From Intestinibacillus sp. Marseille-P6563 (GTDB lineage: Bacteria > Bacillota > Clostridia > Oscillospirales > Butyricicoccaceae): a stretch of DNA of 64,000 bases. The notes under the pieces are model-generated. The model was not told where the DNA came from, ran no database searches, and saw only the letters and a list, made by a program, of their open reading frames with translations. The stretch lies in contig NZ_UWOD01000001.1 of the NCBI RefSeq assembly GCF_900604335.1, forward strand, positions 771,501 to 835,500. Reading direction: 5' to 3'. Below, in pieces: positions 49,667-58,247 of the stretch (its first letter is position 1; each line of letters starts with the position of its first letter). The translations under genes were made by a program, and so were the position numbers.

Positions 49667-50225
49667 AAGGGTTCTCCTTTCTTTGAAGTCGGTTTCAAAA
49701 TCACATGAATGCGCTGGCAACCGAAGCTGCCAGCGCATGGTATCTAACTTTGAAAAGAAAACTGCATCTGGATGATGACCTGTTGTTGCTTACGGTAACC
49801 GGACGCAGCTCTCTTGAATTTGAAGTTCGCTTTCGCCACATTTGCCACGCATCCCTGACGATGGGGACATTCCCGGTCTCCGCTGGCGCGGATGTCATAA
49901 CTCCGCAGCGTCGTTTTACTCGTGCGCCGCAGGGTTCCGCCTCAAGTCCGTGGGCGGGTGTGAACAAGTATCTTTAAGCCCCCATGGAGTCCTCGCGCTC
50001 GAAGTGCCACCTCCGGGTCTCAGGCTGGCGTTGATCGCTGGGAACAGCCTTGTTTATCACCTCCTTGGCTGTCCATCTTGGCGGCGCGCCTGATTCGCTC
50101 GTACATGGGTTATGTACCAGAAATGCCGTCTATTCAATTGTCAAAGTACCATCGAAGGGGAAAACTTGTCCTTCTATTAACACTGACAAAAGGGGCAAAA
50201 AACAGGCGCTTCAAATGAAACTTTA
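49667..50225. other. 559 bases without a convincing gene
   Basis: Contains a strong hairpin, ATGCGCTGGCA/TGCCAGCGCAT (49709-49738), possibly a terminator of the sigma-factor transcript. The rest has short open frames on both strands (for example 49705-49977) with unnatural composition and no ribosome site. An AAGGAGGTGATAA ribosome-site-like string on the minus strand near 50060 has no properly spaced start codon behind it. An RNA or transfer-related function is possible but not visible. Confidence 0.4.
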
Positions 50226-50639
50226 TCAAAAAATTTTTGCCAACTGTTTCAGCCCACGCCGGATGCTGTCACGGACACGGCTCGGATCTACACCTTCGGC
50301 TCCGGCAATCTCATTTACGCTCATCCCCAGATAGTACCGAGCATAAATTCTTTTTGCCTGTTTCTCCGGCAAAGCCATCACGGCGGAGTAAATCTGCTCG
50401 CGCAGCTGCTTTTCCTCCAGAAGCATCTCCGGCGTCTCCAGCTTTCGCAGGACCGCATTTTCAATTCCATTCTCACAGTCCAGGGAGTACTGCGCCTTAT
50501 AGCGATACATTTTTCGCTCATAGGCTGCTTCAGCTCGCTCGTCAGACTGAAACACCGCTTGTACTTCATCGGTTACTTCCAAAAAGGCATCGGTTTTATA
50601 AACATCGGGATACAGATCCCGAAGATTGACTTTCTTCAT
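50226..50639 (-). CDS. Element-borne sigma-70 region-4 protein
   Basis: 137 residues. The C-terminal half is a region-4 helix-turn-helix (AVMALPEKQAKRIYARYYLG, MSVNEIAGAEGVDPSRVRDSI). The N-terminus is polar and lacks region 2, so it is a regulator or partial sigma factor as found in Tn916-like and related elements. GGAGG is 6 bases before the ATG at 50639; the longer in-frame reading would cross a terminator and has no ribosome site. It may control transfer or excision genes. Confidence 0.85.
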   Translation of the reverse strand: MKKVNLRDLYPDVYKTDAFLEVTDEVQAVFQSDERAEAAYERKMYRYKAQYSLDCENGIENAVLRKLETPEMLLEEKQLREQIYSAVMALPEKQAKRIYARYYLGMSVNEIAGAEGVDPSRVRDSIRRGLKQLAKIF

Positions 50640-50652
50640 TATGTACCTCCAT

Positions 50653-50685
50653 TTCGATTCACGGGTGATTAGCGGGTGAATCGAA
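50653..50685. repeat. 10-bp palindrome upstream of the sigma-like gene
   Basis: TTCGATTCAC and GTGAATCGAA separated by 13 bases, which themselves hold two CGGGTGA copies. It lies directly upstream of the ribosome site at 50645-50650 and may be an operator or a leader hairpin. Confidence 0.55.
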
Positions 50686-50746
50686 TGGAGGCGGGGAACG
50701 GCATCGAGGCCGTTTGGGGACATTCGGCAAAAAACGACAAGCAAAA

Positions 50747-50777
50747 GCGCCAGTCTCCCATTCCAGGAAACTGGCGC
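50747..50777 (-). terminator. Terminator-like hairpin upstream of the sigma-like gene
   Basis: GCGCCAGT and ACTGGCGC with further pairing inside, followed on the minus strand by TTTTGCTTGTCGTTTTTT. It would stop transcription coming from the 51-kb region. Confidence 0.7.
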
Positions 50778-51103
50778 AACAAAAAAGATCATTATTATTC
50801 CGGTTTGCGCAGAACGATAATACCGACAGGTTGCCGAACTGCCCCGGAGGGGAAGCTACACTTTTTTTAGCAAGTGAAGATTATGAGAACTGTAAAAGGT
50901 TAAAACAAACAAAGCGGCATCCTCCTATATGCCGCTGTAAATAACCTTTCTGTCTACGCAGTATAAAGCGGCAGCTATTCAGCAAGCCGCGTTTTCATTG
51001 AACCATTACTCAATTAACAGCTGCTCGCCATTATTGAGAGCTATGGTATAGAACAGAAAGCAAGATTTACTTTAGATTTATACAAGATTTGCACAAGAAA
51101 TAC
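50778..51103. other. AT-rich intergenic stretch
   Basis: No gene found. The hairpin AGCGGCAT/ATGCCGCT (50913-50936), followed on the minus strand by TTTGTTTGTTTT, may terminate the OmpR-like gene. The remainder is AT-rich without clear promoters. Confidence 0.45.
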
Positions 51104-51790
51104 CTATACTTCGAATTTGTAGCCTATTCCTCGAATGCTTTTAATATGTTCTGATGCAGTTTCCGAACTTTTTAACTTTTTCCGTAAATTACTTATATGG
51201 CTTGAAATCGCATTGCGTGAATAAAACGAAAAATCATCATGCCAAACAGAATCCATTATCATTTCATAAGTATAGACTTGCCGTTGATTCATAATTAGCA
51301 GCGCAAGAATATCAAACTCTTTTTCGGTCAAATCAATGCATACCCCAGCTATCTCTACAGACCTGTACTCTAAGCAGAAAGACAAGTCTTTCACAGTGAT
51401 GATTGTTAGCGGTCTTCTTTTATCTTTTGGTATTTTCAAACAATTTCTCATACTATTTTTCTCTGAAAACATTTCTACCATAGGATGATTATAGGTATGT
51501 AAATATTGAGCAGCACCAAAATGGACACATGCATACCGCTGTTCCTCCGAATATGAAGGTGGCACAACAATAATTGGTACCGCACGTTTTTGTCTCAAGA
51601 TATCCAAATCGTCTTGTGGAATCACATCAGAGCAAATAGCTACGCATATATATTCTTTAAAAGACAGCATTGCGGCCGCTTGTTTAATATTATCAGCATA
51701 GTCAAATTCAATTTCAAATTCTTTCCATCGGCCAGCAGTAACCTCATATTCATTATAGGCGTATCCTACGCCCAATACATGCGGAACCAT
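51104..51790 (-). CDS. OmpR-like regulator with degenerate receiver domain
   Basis: 228 residues. The C-terminal winged helix is clear (IDLTEKEFDILALLIMNQRQ, SSHISNLRKKLK, IRGIGYKFEV). The N-terminal ~110 residues have a receiver-like pattern but lack the acidic pocket, and the position of the phospho-Asp reads AICSDVIP, with Ser at the expected site. No kinase is nearby. It is therefore probably an atypical, phosphorylation-independent regulator. AGGAGG is 7 bases before the ATG at 51790. Base composition is AT-rich compared with the host genes. It lies after the DegV/radical SAM pair on the same strand. Confidence 0.85.
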   Translation of the reverse strand: MVPHVLGVGYAYNEYEVTAGRWKEFEIEFDYADNIKQAAAMLSFKEYICVAICSDVIPQDDLDILRQKRAVPIIVVPPSYSEEQRYACVHFGAAQYLHTYNHPMVEMFSEKNSMRNCLKIPKDKRRPLTIITVKDLSFCLEYRSVEIAGVCIDLTEKEFDILALLIMNQRQVYTYEMIMDSVWHDDFSFYSRNAISSHISNLRKKLKSSETASEHIKSIRGIGYKFEV

Positions 51791-51826
51791 ATGTTCACCT
51801 CCTACTACTTCTAGCAGACAGTTCAA

Positions 51827-51855
51827 AGCTGCCGAGCATAAGTTACCCGGCAGCT
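51827..51855 (-). terminator. Possible weak terminator after degV
   Basis: AGCTGCCG and CGGCAGCT form an 8-bp stem with a 13-base loop, followed only by TTTG on the minus strand. Confidence 0.35.
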
Positions 51856-51917
51856 CTAAACAAAACTATATTTTTCTATGATGGAGAATGCTTTTTTGCG
51901 TATCTACAAATCCTCCG

Positions 51918-52793
51918 TCATCGATTATTTCCCCAGTAAATCAATGCCAGTGCGCCGGGACCGGTGTGTGCTCCGATGATAGGGCCAATATAAGCAATAC
52001 AAATCTCAGAATCCGGGAATTGTTCCAACAACCTTTCTTTCAGCATATCTGCTGCTTCAGGGTCATCGGCATGACCTATCAGAATCGATTTACCAAGTTC
52101 AGGTTTCCAGCCCTGTTCCATTCGGGCAATCTGAGTGGTAACAGCCTTTTTTCTTCCACGAGGTTTTTCCACTGCTTGCAGCTTTCCTTCGCTGTCCACA
52201 TGAAGCAACGGTTTGATCTGCAAAGCCGTTCCCATTGCGGCTGCGGCACCTGAAACCCGCCCGCCATGTTTCAAATGGGTAAAGGTATCAACCGTAAACC
52301 AATGACATACCTCTAATCGGTGTTCCATGACCCAAGAAGCCAATTCATCAATAGACAGTCCTTCCCTCTGCTTTTTCGCAGCTTCTCTGACTAAAAACCC
52401 TTCACCCACTGCGGCAGCAAGCGTATCAATGCAGATGATTCTTCTTTCCGGATATTCCTGCTGTAGTTCTTCAACCGCTAAAAACGCAGACTGATATGTA
52501 CCTGACAGACCAGAGGAAAAACAGAGATACAGAATATCGGTTCCCTGTCGCAGACAGGGTTCAAAATGCTTAAAATAAATCGTTGGGTTGATTTGTGAGG
52601 TCGTTGCAAAATTCCCAGCTCTTTGCAAGCGGTAGAACTCCTTGGCTGTGATTCCTTCCGGGGAACCATATGAGTATTCTGTTCCGCCGATCTCAACATT
52701 CATAGGAATCATTTCAACAGATGGCAGACCTGCGGTTAACTCCGGTGCGAGATCTGAGGTGGCATCTGTGAAAATTTGATAGCCGTCCATCAC
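51918..52793 (-). CDS. DegV-family fatty-acid-binding protein
   Basis: 291 residues. DegV fold with the N-terminal DATSDLAPEL motif (TDATSDL), TSQINPT (fatty-acid carboxylate contact), SSGLSGTYQSA, a GGRVSGAAAAMGTALQIKPLL stretch and C-terminal GAHTGPGALALIYWG. DegV/FakB proteins present fatty acids to kinases, but no FakA is nearby. The ATG overlaps the radical SAM stop (ATGA), so the two proteins are made together and may work together. Confidence 0.92.
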   Translation of the reverse strand: MMDGYQIFTDATSDLAPELTAGLPSVEMIPMNVEIGGTEYSYGSPEGITAKEFYRLQRAGNFATTSQINPTIYFKHFEPCLRQGTDILYLCFSSGLSGTYQSAFLAVEELQQEYPERRIICIDTLAAAVGEGFLVREAAKKQREGLSIDELASWVMEHRLEVCHWFTVDTFTHLKHGGRVSGAAAAMGTALQIKPLLHVDSEGKLQAVEKPRGRKKAVTTQIARMEQGWKPELGKSILIGHADDPEAADMLKERLLEQFPDSEICIAYIGPIIGAHTGPGALALIYWGNNR

Positions 52794-54154
52794 TTCTTAC
52801 ACCCACTACAGCCCTGACAAGCAGCCCACAGCTCATCGGCCTTCGGCTTCCAGGTTTCTGCATAAAGTGTAGTCTTATCACACAGATGGTCAACACTTTC
52901 CGGGGACTGATACTCGGTAGAATGGGCACCGGATTTCTTTACCATGCTACGCAGACATTCAGGATTTTCCAGCATAGGACACGGCTGGAACATATTATCA
53001 TTAAAGGGCTGACCGTCGTGATAGGCCATAAACAGCGGAGACTGATATGCTTCCAGCAGGGTCTTTTCACGGATGTTGGAGTCAGAGTAATGGATAAAAG
53101 CGCAAGGCTCAATGTCACCATTGGCATTGATATGCAGATAGTTGCGGCCACCAGCAATACAGCCGTTTACAAATTTCGCATCATTCTGAAAGTCAATTGT
53201 GAAAATAGGCTTTGTGCTACGGTATTCGCAGATGCGGTTATACATCTTTTCACGCTGGTCAGGAGACGGGAGCAGCTCCACAGCGGAATCGTTGCCCACA
53301 GGCATATAGTGGAAGAACCATGCGAACTTCGCACCGCACTCCACCAGATGATCGAAGAACTCATCCGAGCTGATGGAGTCGATGTTCTTGCTGGTATAGC
53401 ACCCAGATACGCCGAAAGGCAGCTTCTTTTCTTTCAGAATCTTCATCGCCCGCATAGTAGCCTGATAAGTACCCTTGCCACGGCGGAAATCAGTAGCTTC
53501 CTCGAAGCCTTCAATGCTGATGGCCGGGTAGAAGTTCTTCACCCGCAGCATCTCATCGGCAAACTTCTCATCGATAAGGGTACCGTTGGTAAAGGCAGAG
53601 AATACGCAGTCAGGATGCGCTTCACACAGGCGGAGCAGATCGTTCTTGCGTACCATAGGTTCACCGCCGGTGTAGAGGAACATATAGGTTCCCAGTTCAT
53701 TGGCCTGATTGATGATGTCATCCAGTTCCTCATAGCTCAGATTCAGCTTATTACCGTATTCTGCCGCCCAACAGCCGGTGCAATGAAGGTTGCAGGCGGA
53801 AGTGGGGTCCATCAGGATTGCCCAGGGGATATTGCAGCCGTACTTTTCACGATTAGCCACCTGCTTGCGGCTGCCTAAGAGAGATGCATTGACAATAAAA
53901 TTGCGGAAGAACACTTTGCGGACTTCAGAATCAATGTCCGTCCAAAGGCTGTTGATCAGGCGCATCCAGTTGCTGTCAGGCTGCTCCATCACCTTACGGA
54001 TTTGCTGGCGCTGTGTGAGATAGAGGTTATCCTTATCGAACTTATCCGCCCAATCTAACAACTTGGGGAATGCTTCCTGCGGATTGCTGTCAACATATTT
54101 CAGCACTTGATTGACGGCGAAAGCCTGTGCGCTGTCTTTAATAGAATTACTCAT
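52790..54154 (-). CDS. Radical SAM/SPASM-like protein paired with DegV
   Basis: 454 residues. After ~110 helical residues, the cluster motif CNLHCTGC (C-x3-C-x2-C) appears near 120, followed by GGEPMVRKNDLL and the radical SAM barrel to about 330. The C-terminus has a Cys-rich, SPASM-like region (CIAGGRNYLHINANGDIEPC, CPMLENPECL) and ends CQGCSGCKK. Related proteins occur widely in gut Clostridia beside degV genes; their reaction is not known. AAAGGAG lies upstream of the ATG. The coupled DegV protein suggests a lipid-linked substrate, but this is inference. Confidence 0.88.
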   Translation of the reverse strand: MSNSIKDSAQAFAVNQVLKYVDSNPQEAFPKLLDWADKFDKDNLYLTQRQQIRKVMEQPDSNWMRLINSLWTDIDSEVRKVFFRNFIVNASLLGSRKQVANREKYGCNIPWAILMDPTSACNLHCTGCWAAEYGNKLNLSYEELDDIINQANELGTYMFLYTGGEPMVRKNDLLRLCEAHPDCVFSAFTNGTLIDEKFADEMLRVKNFYPAISIEGFEEATDFRRGKGTYQATMRAMKILKEKKLPFGVSGCYTSKNIDSISSDEFFDHLVECGAKFAWFFHYMPVGNDSAVELLPSPDQREKMYNRICEYRSTKPIFTIDFQNDAKFVNGCIAGGRNYLHINANGDIEPCAFIHYSDSNIREKTLLEAYQSPLFMAYHDGQPFNDNMFQPCPMLENPECLRSMVKKSGAHSTEYQSPESVDHLCDKTTLYAETWKPKADELWAACQGCSGCKK

Positions 54155-54188
54155 GGTTTTGTCTCCTTTTCTATCTTAAAAGCAAAAA

Positions 54189-54230
54189 GAGCCGATAATA
54201 CGCAGCACAAGGCTAACGGGTTATCGGCTC
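54189..54230 (-). terminator. Hairpin between the KTR and radical SAM genes
   Basis: GAGCCGATAA and TTATCGGCTC (10-bp perfect stem, 22-base loop), then TTTTTG on the minus strand. It follows the KTR stop by 6 bases and could also attenuate the radical SAM gene. Confidence 0.75.
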
Positions 54231-54235
54231 TGCGT

Positions 54236-54409
54236 CTATGCGTCTGGCTCTGTGATAACTGTGGTATTGAATTGTTTTACGCTGATTATTATTTCCCGTT
54301 TGCACTTCGGACAGTATAGCGGAAAATTTTCAAGTACTGTATTATCACAGATTTTAATTCTCGTTTTGTTGTTGCAGTTGGGGCATAATAGCCATTCGTT
54401 TTTTTTCAT
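54236..54409 (-). CDS. Cysteine-rich KTR-family protein
   Basis: 57 residues. MKKNEWLLCPNCNNKTR, then LENFPLYCPKCKREIIISVK and VITEPDA match the Cys_rich_KTR family (two CxxC zinc pairs and the K-T-R triplet). Such proteins recur in conjugative elements of Firmicutes, often near tetR and ABC genes, as here. A longer reading from a TTG at 54448 is less likely. The ribosome site before 54409 is weak. Function unknown. Confidence 0.8.
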   Translation of the reverse strand: MKKNEWLLCPNCNNKTRIKICDNTVLENFPLYCPKCKREIIISVKQFNTTVITEPDA

Positions 54410-54454
54410 TCTTTGTTTTTCATCAGATAATAGAATATCTATGGACAATTACAT

Positions 54455-55240
54455 TTACAACTCACGCAGTTTCCACCGCCTTGTAGAAACCATTACACAC
54501 GCGCCCACAATGAGTACTGTTAAGACGATGTAGGAAAGATAGACGCCATTTAGTGCTACTTCATACACATCATAGTACCGCAGAGGGGTCAGATAATCCA
54601 AGAAACGATTCCCTGTGTACTCGGCAGTAAAGGCCAACACATAGGCGGCCAATACGAAAACCGTACCGGCGCGTACCGCGGCCTTATAAGATTTGAAAAG
54701 GCTGGCAAACAGCAGACCCAAGGCAAAAAAGAGAAGCTGGGTAAAGAACATTCCCATCGTTGTGGAAAGCACCGCTCCCGGCTGATCCAGACCGCCCAAA
54801 GGAAGAACGATCGTGAAATAATTGCACACGCCGCTGAACAGGGCGAACACCAGCAGGTTCACTGCTGAAACGATCACCTTCGCCAGAACAATGGTTTTCC
54901 GCTCCACAGGCTTTGTGAACAGGTATTCGGATGTTCCAAATTTCTTTTCCCTCGCCACACAGGACAGGCCCAGAGAGATTGCATAGGCAAAGGCCAACAG
55001 CCCCTCCCAAAAATAGATACACGCGTACCAACCAAGGGCAGTCGTGAGATCCCCTTTCACACCGAACATGATCATGATCAAGCGAGAAAATTGGCCGACT
55101 GTCCGGGCCATCTCATCCAGACTGTCCTTCAAGGATAAAAGTTCAAAATAGCAGAATCCGCACAGCAGTAACATGATCCCCAGCCAGATCAGCAGGGTCT
55201 TTCTGGTTTGGCGGAATTCGTTTTTCACCAATGTTTTCAT
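54455..55240 (-). CDS. ABC-2 type permease, second subunit
   Basis: 261 residues with about six membrane segments. KFGTSEYLFTKPVERKTIVLAK is the conserved cytoplasmic loop of ABC-2 exporters of this type. It shares that loop with the neighbouring permease (SEYLFTKPHTRKTIYWAK), so the two arose by duplication and probably form a heterodimer. It follows the other permease by 12 bases in the tetR-ATPase-permease-permease operon. Confidence 0.9.
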   Translation of the reverse strand: MKTLVKNEFRQTRKTLLIWLGIMLLLCGFCYFELLSLKDSLDEMARTVGQFSRLIMIMFGVKGDLTTALGWYACIYFWEGLLAFAYAISLGLSCVAREKKFGTSEYLFTKPVERKTIVLAKVIVSAVNLLVFALFSGVCNYFTIVLPLGGLDQPGAVLSTTMGMFFTQLLFFALGLLFASLFKSYKAAVRAGTVFVLAAYVLAFTAEYTGNRFLDYLTPLRYYDVYEVALNGVYLSYIVLTVLIVGACVMVSTRRWKLREL

Positions 55241-55252
55241 CTTTGCACCCCC

Positions 55253-56047
55253 TCATGAGCGGAACTGGATGTCTTTTTTCAAAAAGACACGATAAGACAG
55301 CACCAAAAACAGGGCAAACAGCAGTACACACCATCCCAAGTAATCCAACTCATAAAAGCCAGATTTGGAAATCTCAGCCGCACTAAAGAACGAGTACGGG
55401 GACAGAAAACTAATGGCACGGTTGCTGACAATGTTGGAGAAGCTGGTGACGCAGTACTCGACAAAGACAATTAACCCGGCAGTCAAAAGTGGGCTTCGAT
55501 TGCGTGAAAATAGAATTCCAACCAAAAGCCCCATAGCTGCAAGGAACAGCGTGACCAGCATGAGGGAAAGAGCAATCAGAAAGAACTCTCCCCAGTCAAT
55601 GCCGGAGCGGAACAGGGCCAGCGCCAAAAAAGAGGCGAGAAGATATACCATGCTCACGACCACTACGCCGAAAAAAACCGTGAACGCCTTTGCCCAGTAA
55701 ATCGTTTTTCGGGTATGGGGTTTTGTAAACAGATATTCAGAGGTTCGCTCCGAGCACTCCTTGGTGTGAATGGCGATACCGAAGTGCATCCCGAAAATAC
55801 CGGACGCAATCATAAAAAAGCTGGTAAGAAACGCATAAATGCCCAACGGTGAGGTCAGATATTCCATGGACACACCAACGCCTTTGTAAAAATCACTCGT
55901 ACCCAGCGTTTCATAGAGGTCTCCGGTGGAAACATCCATAAAGCTGTAATAGGTAGGCGTCATCACAAAAACACACAGAGCCAAGGCGATGGCCCAACCC
56001 AAAATATATTTGCGGTGCCTTTTCAGTTCATATTTCAAAATGACCAT
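55253..56047 (-). CDS. ABC-2 type permease, first subunit
   Basis: 264 residues from the ATG at 56047 (AAGGAGG 8 bases upstream); a longer frame upstream lies inside the ATPase gene. About six membrane segments, with the SEYLFTKPHTRKTIYWAK loop near residue 105. Works with the ATPase encoded 13 bases upstream. The exported compound is unknown; TetR control suggests an inducible efflux function. Confidence 0.9.
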   Translation of the reverse strand: MVILKYELKRHRKYILGWAIALALCVFVMTPTYYSFMDVSTGDLYETLGTSDFYKGVGVSMEYLTSPLGIYAFLTSFFMIASGIFGMHFGIAIHTKECSERTSEYLFTKPHTRKTIYWAKAFTVFFGVVVVSMVYLLASFLALALFRSGIDWGEFFLIALSLMLVTLFLAAMGLLVGILFSRNRSPLLTAGLIVFVEYCVTSFSNIVSNRAISFLSPYSFFSAAEISKSGFYELDYLGWCVLLFALFLVLSYRVFLKKDIQFRS

Positions 56048-56060
56048 GCCCGACACCTCC

Positions 56061-56948
56061 TTACGCATAGTAGTGCATGAAGATTTCCTCCAAAGAGGGC
56101 TCTTCCAAAAGCACATCGTCCAAATGCAGCAGGTGAAGCTTGTCAATAATCGCCGTGATATTTCCGTTATACATAAAGGAAACAGAGGTCTTATCCGCAG
56201 TCTCCGCATAGTTCGCAATGCCGGACAAATCAAAGAAATCGCGAGGGATAGCCTCCTTTGCGCTCAGAGAGACTTTCTTATAGCCGCTCTCACGCAGTTC
56301 TTTGATGGACTGTATGCCAATAAGCTGTCCCTCTTTCAGAATGGCCACCCGGTCACACAGTTTCTGCACCTCACTCAGCACATGGGAGGAAAAAAACACG
56401 GTAGCGCCCCGGCTGTTTTCCTCCTTCAGAATATCATAGAAAGCCTGCTGGATCAGTGGGTCTAATCCGCTGGTGGGCTCGTCCATAATAATCAGTTTGG
56501 GCGAAGTCATAATGGCAGACACGATACCCACCTTTTTCTTGTTGCCCAGAGAAAGGTCTGCAATCTTGCGGGACAAATCCAGATTGAGCCTGTCGGCAAG
56601 CTCCTTCATCTTTGTCTTGCAGTCCATGCCGTACAGATCGGCGGTGTACTGCAAAAGTTCACGGACTTTCATGTTTTCGTAATAGCTGTTCTCGCTGGGC
56701 AGATAGCCCACATCCCTGGCGATGACGCTGGCCTTGGAGTGACAGTCCAAATCGAAGATAGATGCGCTGCCTCCGGTGGGACGGATCAGCCCCATTAGGG
56801 TGCGGATCGTGGTGGACTTACCCGCACCGTTGGGGCCGATAAAGCCGAAAAACTCTCCCTGGTTGACAGAGAAACTGAGGTTATTGATTCCTCGATGCTT
56901 CCCATAGTGCTTGGTCAATTCATTCAAGACAATCGCTTGTTCACTCAT
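56061..56948 (-). CDS. ABC transporter ATPase of an ABC-2 exporter
   Basis: 295 residues. Walker A GPNGAGKSTT, signature LSLGNKKKVGI (LSGGQ is altered to LSLGN, as in several ABC-2 exporters), Walker B LIIMDEPTSGLD, H-loop FFSSHVLSE. A C-terminal ~75-residue extension is typical for CcmA/NatA-like ATPases. The start overlaps the tetR stop (ATGA). First gene after the repressor in the exporter operon. Confidence 0.94.
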   Translation of the reverse strand: MSEQAIVLNELTKHYGKHRGINNLSFSVNQGEFFGFIGPNGAGKSTTIRTLMGLIRPTGGSASIFDLDCHSKASVIARDVGYLPSENSYYENMKVRELLQYTADLYGMDCKTKMKELADRLNLDLSRKIADLSLGNKKKVGIVSAIMTSPKLIIMDEPTSGLDPLIQQAFYDILKEENSRGATVFFSSHVLSEVQKLCDRVAILKEGQLIGIQSIKELRESGYKKVSLSAKEAIPRDFFDLSGIANYAETADKTSVSFMYNGNITAIIDKLHLLHLDDVLLEEPSLEEIFMHYYA

Positions 56949-57562
56949 TTCAAATACTCCTCCTTATAAAAATTTTTCCGCAGAATTGCGATGTTCTTCT
57001 CAAAATCCTCCATGACAGCCTGAAAATCGAAAGCCGCCGCCCCCCGGTACCCGGCCGCATAGCCCTCGGCCATCAGAAGCAGCATCTGAAAGACCGGCTG
57101 GGCATCCTCTGGGTCTTTGAATTTCAAAGCATCCTCTTCCCGCAGAACAAGATCGTTTCGGAATCTGCCGGTCTCCTCCGTCAGGATCGCCAGCGTATCC
57201 GTCACCTCGGGAGAATTTTCCTCCCAGGCACTGGTAATAAACTGCAAGATAAAAGGCTGATTTTGGAGCCCCTCCATTTTCATGCGGCTGGATGCCAGAA
57301 TCCTGTCGAACAAATCTGTTTCGGAATCGAGGGCTTCCTTATCAAATAGTCCCTCTATGATTTTCTTGCAGTATTCCAGCAGGTAAATGTAGAGCTGCTT
57401 TTTACTGCCGAAATACTGAAACACAGACGCTTTGGAAATGTGTGCGGCTACCGCAATATCATTGATTGAGGCTTTTTCATAACCAAACTTGCCGAAGCAC
57501 TGGAACGCCGCATTGAGAATGGTCAATCTCTTTTCTTCGGTCAGGGCCAAAAATTTGTCCAA
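56945..57562 (-). CDS. TetR-family repressor of the ABC exporter operon
   Basis: 205 residues. N-terminal HTH (ILNAAFQCFGKFGYEKASIN, VAAHISKASVFQYFGSKKQL) and a C-terminal ligand domain. The start is TTG at 57562, set by AGGAGG 7 bases upstream; the nearby ATG is out of frame. It heads the exporter operon, and its promoter carries two copies of an AATAACCG-type palindrome (57584-57634). The promoter and first ~33 codons are repeated in inverted orientation at 58076-58247. Confidence 0.93.
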   Translation of the reverse strand: MDKFLALTEEKRLTILNAAFQCFGKFGYEKASINDIAVAAHISKASVFQYFGSKKQLYIYLLEYCKKIIEGLFDKEALDSETDLFDRILASSRMKMEGLQNQPFILQFITSAWEENSPEVTDTLAILTEETGRFRNDLVLREEDALKFKDPEDAQPVFQMLLLMAEGYAAGYRGAAAFDFQAVMEDFEKNIAILRKNFYKEEYLK

Positions 57563-57636
57563 TTCATTTCCTCCTTTTTACACAATAACCGTTTCGGTTA
57601 TTTAGAGTATAGCACCAATAACCGAAACGGTCAAGT
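57465..57636 (-). repeat. 172-bp inverted repeat, arm 1 (tetR start and promoter)
   Basis: Reads on the minus strand from ACTTGACC to GCCTCAAT and contains the tetR promoter, both operators, ribosome site and the first ~33 codons. The same 172 bases appear on the plus strand at 58076-58247 with about five substitutions and no gaps. The arms flank 439 bases. Confidence 0.9.
57584..57636 (-). promoter_or_regulatory. tetR promoter with two TetR-type operators
   Basis: TTGACC, 17 bases, TATACT (57606-57634). Operator 1 is the perfect palindrome AATAACCG-TTT-CGGTTATT (57584-57602), downstream of the -10. Operator 2 is an imperfect copy (57617-57634) overlapping the spacer and -35. This is a clear autorepression layout. 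Confidence 0.88.
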
Positions 57637-57791
57637 ATTTTGGAGTATGATTCAAAAGTTTTCTTTTTATACTGTTAGACCAACGAAGATTAGTCTCGAA
57701 AGTACCGGTGTGTTCAAGTCAGCAGTTGCACGAAAATGTAATTCGTTCAAATACTACTACCTGAAATATAAAATTACATTGGGTGATGTCT

Positions 57792-58148
57792 ATGAAATTT
57801 GAACGCGATGAGCGCAAATTTGATTTCCACGATATAGGGTGCGAGATAAAGCGCAAAAGAGAAACCAGCGGGATGACACAGGATCAACTGGCCCTTATCA
57901 TTGACCGTGATCCCCGCACCATCATATATAACGAAAACGACGGTCAGCATCCGAGCTTGAACACTTTTTATCAGATGGTGACAATGTTCGATATATCGGT
58001 GGATCAGTTCTTTTATCCAGACATGAGCGCAGATGACGCTTGCAAAAAGCGCATCAATACACTTGCTGCATTAACACTTGACCGATTCGGTTATTGGTGC
58101 TATACTCTGAATAACCGAAACGGTTATTGTGTAAGAAGAAGGAAATGA
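57792..58148 (+). CDS. XRE-family HTH protein with a chimeric C-terminus
   Basis: 118 residues. The N-terminal ~92 residues are a normal Cro/CI-type regulator (FDFHDIGCEIKRKRETSGMT, LALIIDRDPRTIIYNENDGQ, ISVDQFFYP). At 58076 the frame enters arm 2 of the inverted repeat, and the last ~24 residues (DRFGYWCYTLNNRNGYCVRR) are translated tetR promoter sequence. Relatives of this type end with an acidic helix instead. The gene was therefore truncated and fused by the rearrangement that brought the tetR copy. ATG at 57786 or 57792 may start it. Confidence 0.75.
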   Translation: MKFERDERKFDFHDIGCEIKRKRETSGMTQDQLALIIDRDPRTIIYNENDGQHPSLNTFYQMVTMFDISVDQFFYPDMSADDACKKRINTLAALTLDRFGYWCYTLNNRNGYCVRRRK

Positions 58149-58247
58149 ATTGAACAAATTTTTGGCCCTGACCGAAGAAAAGAGATTGACCATTCTCAAT
58201 GCGGCGTTCCAGTGCTTCGGCAAGTTTGGTTATGAAAAAGCCTCAAT
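58076..58247 (+). repeat. 172-bp inverted repeat, arm 2
   Basis: Near-exact inverted copy of 57465-57636, including promoter and operators facing right. The ribosome site is changed from AAGGAGG to AAGAAGG. It points a TetR-controlled promoter toward the genes at 58344-62090. Confidence 0.9.

Noticed and set aside
49705-49977. A 90-codon plus-strand frame in the mobile element.
   Set aside because: It begins inside a hairpin, lacks a ribosome site and resembles no protein family.
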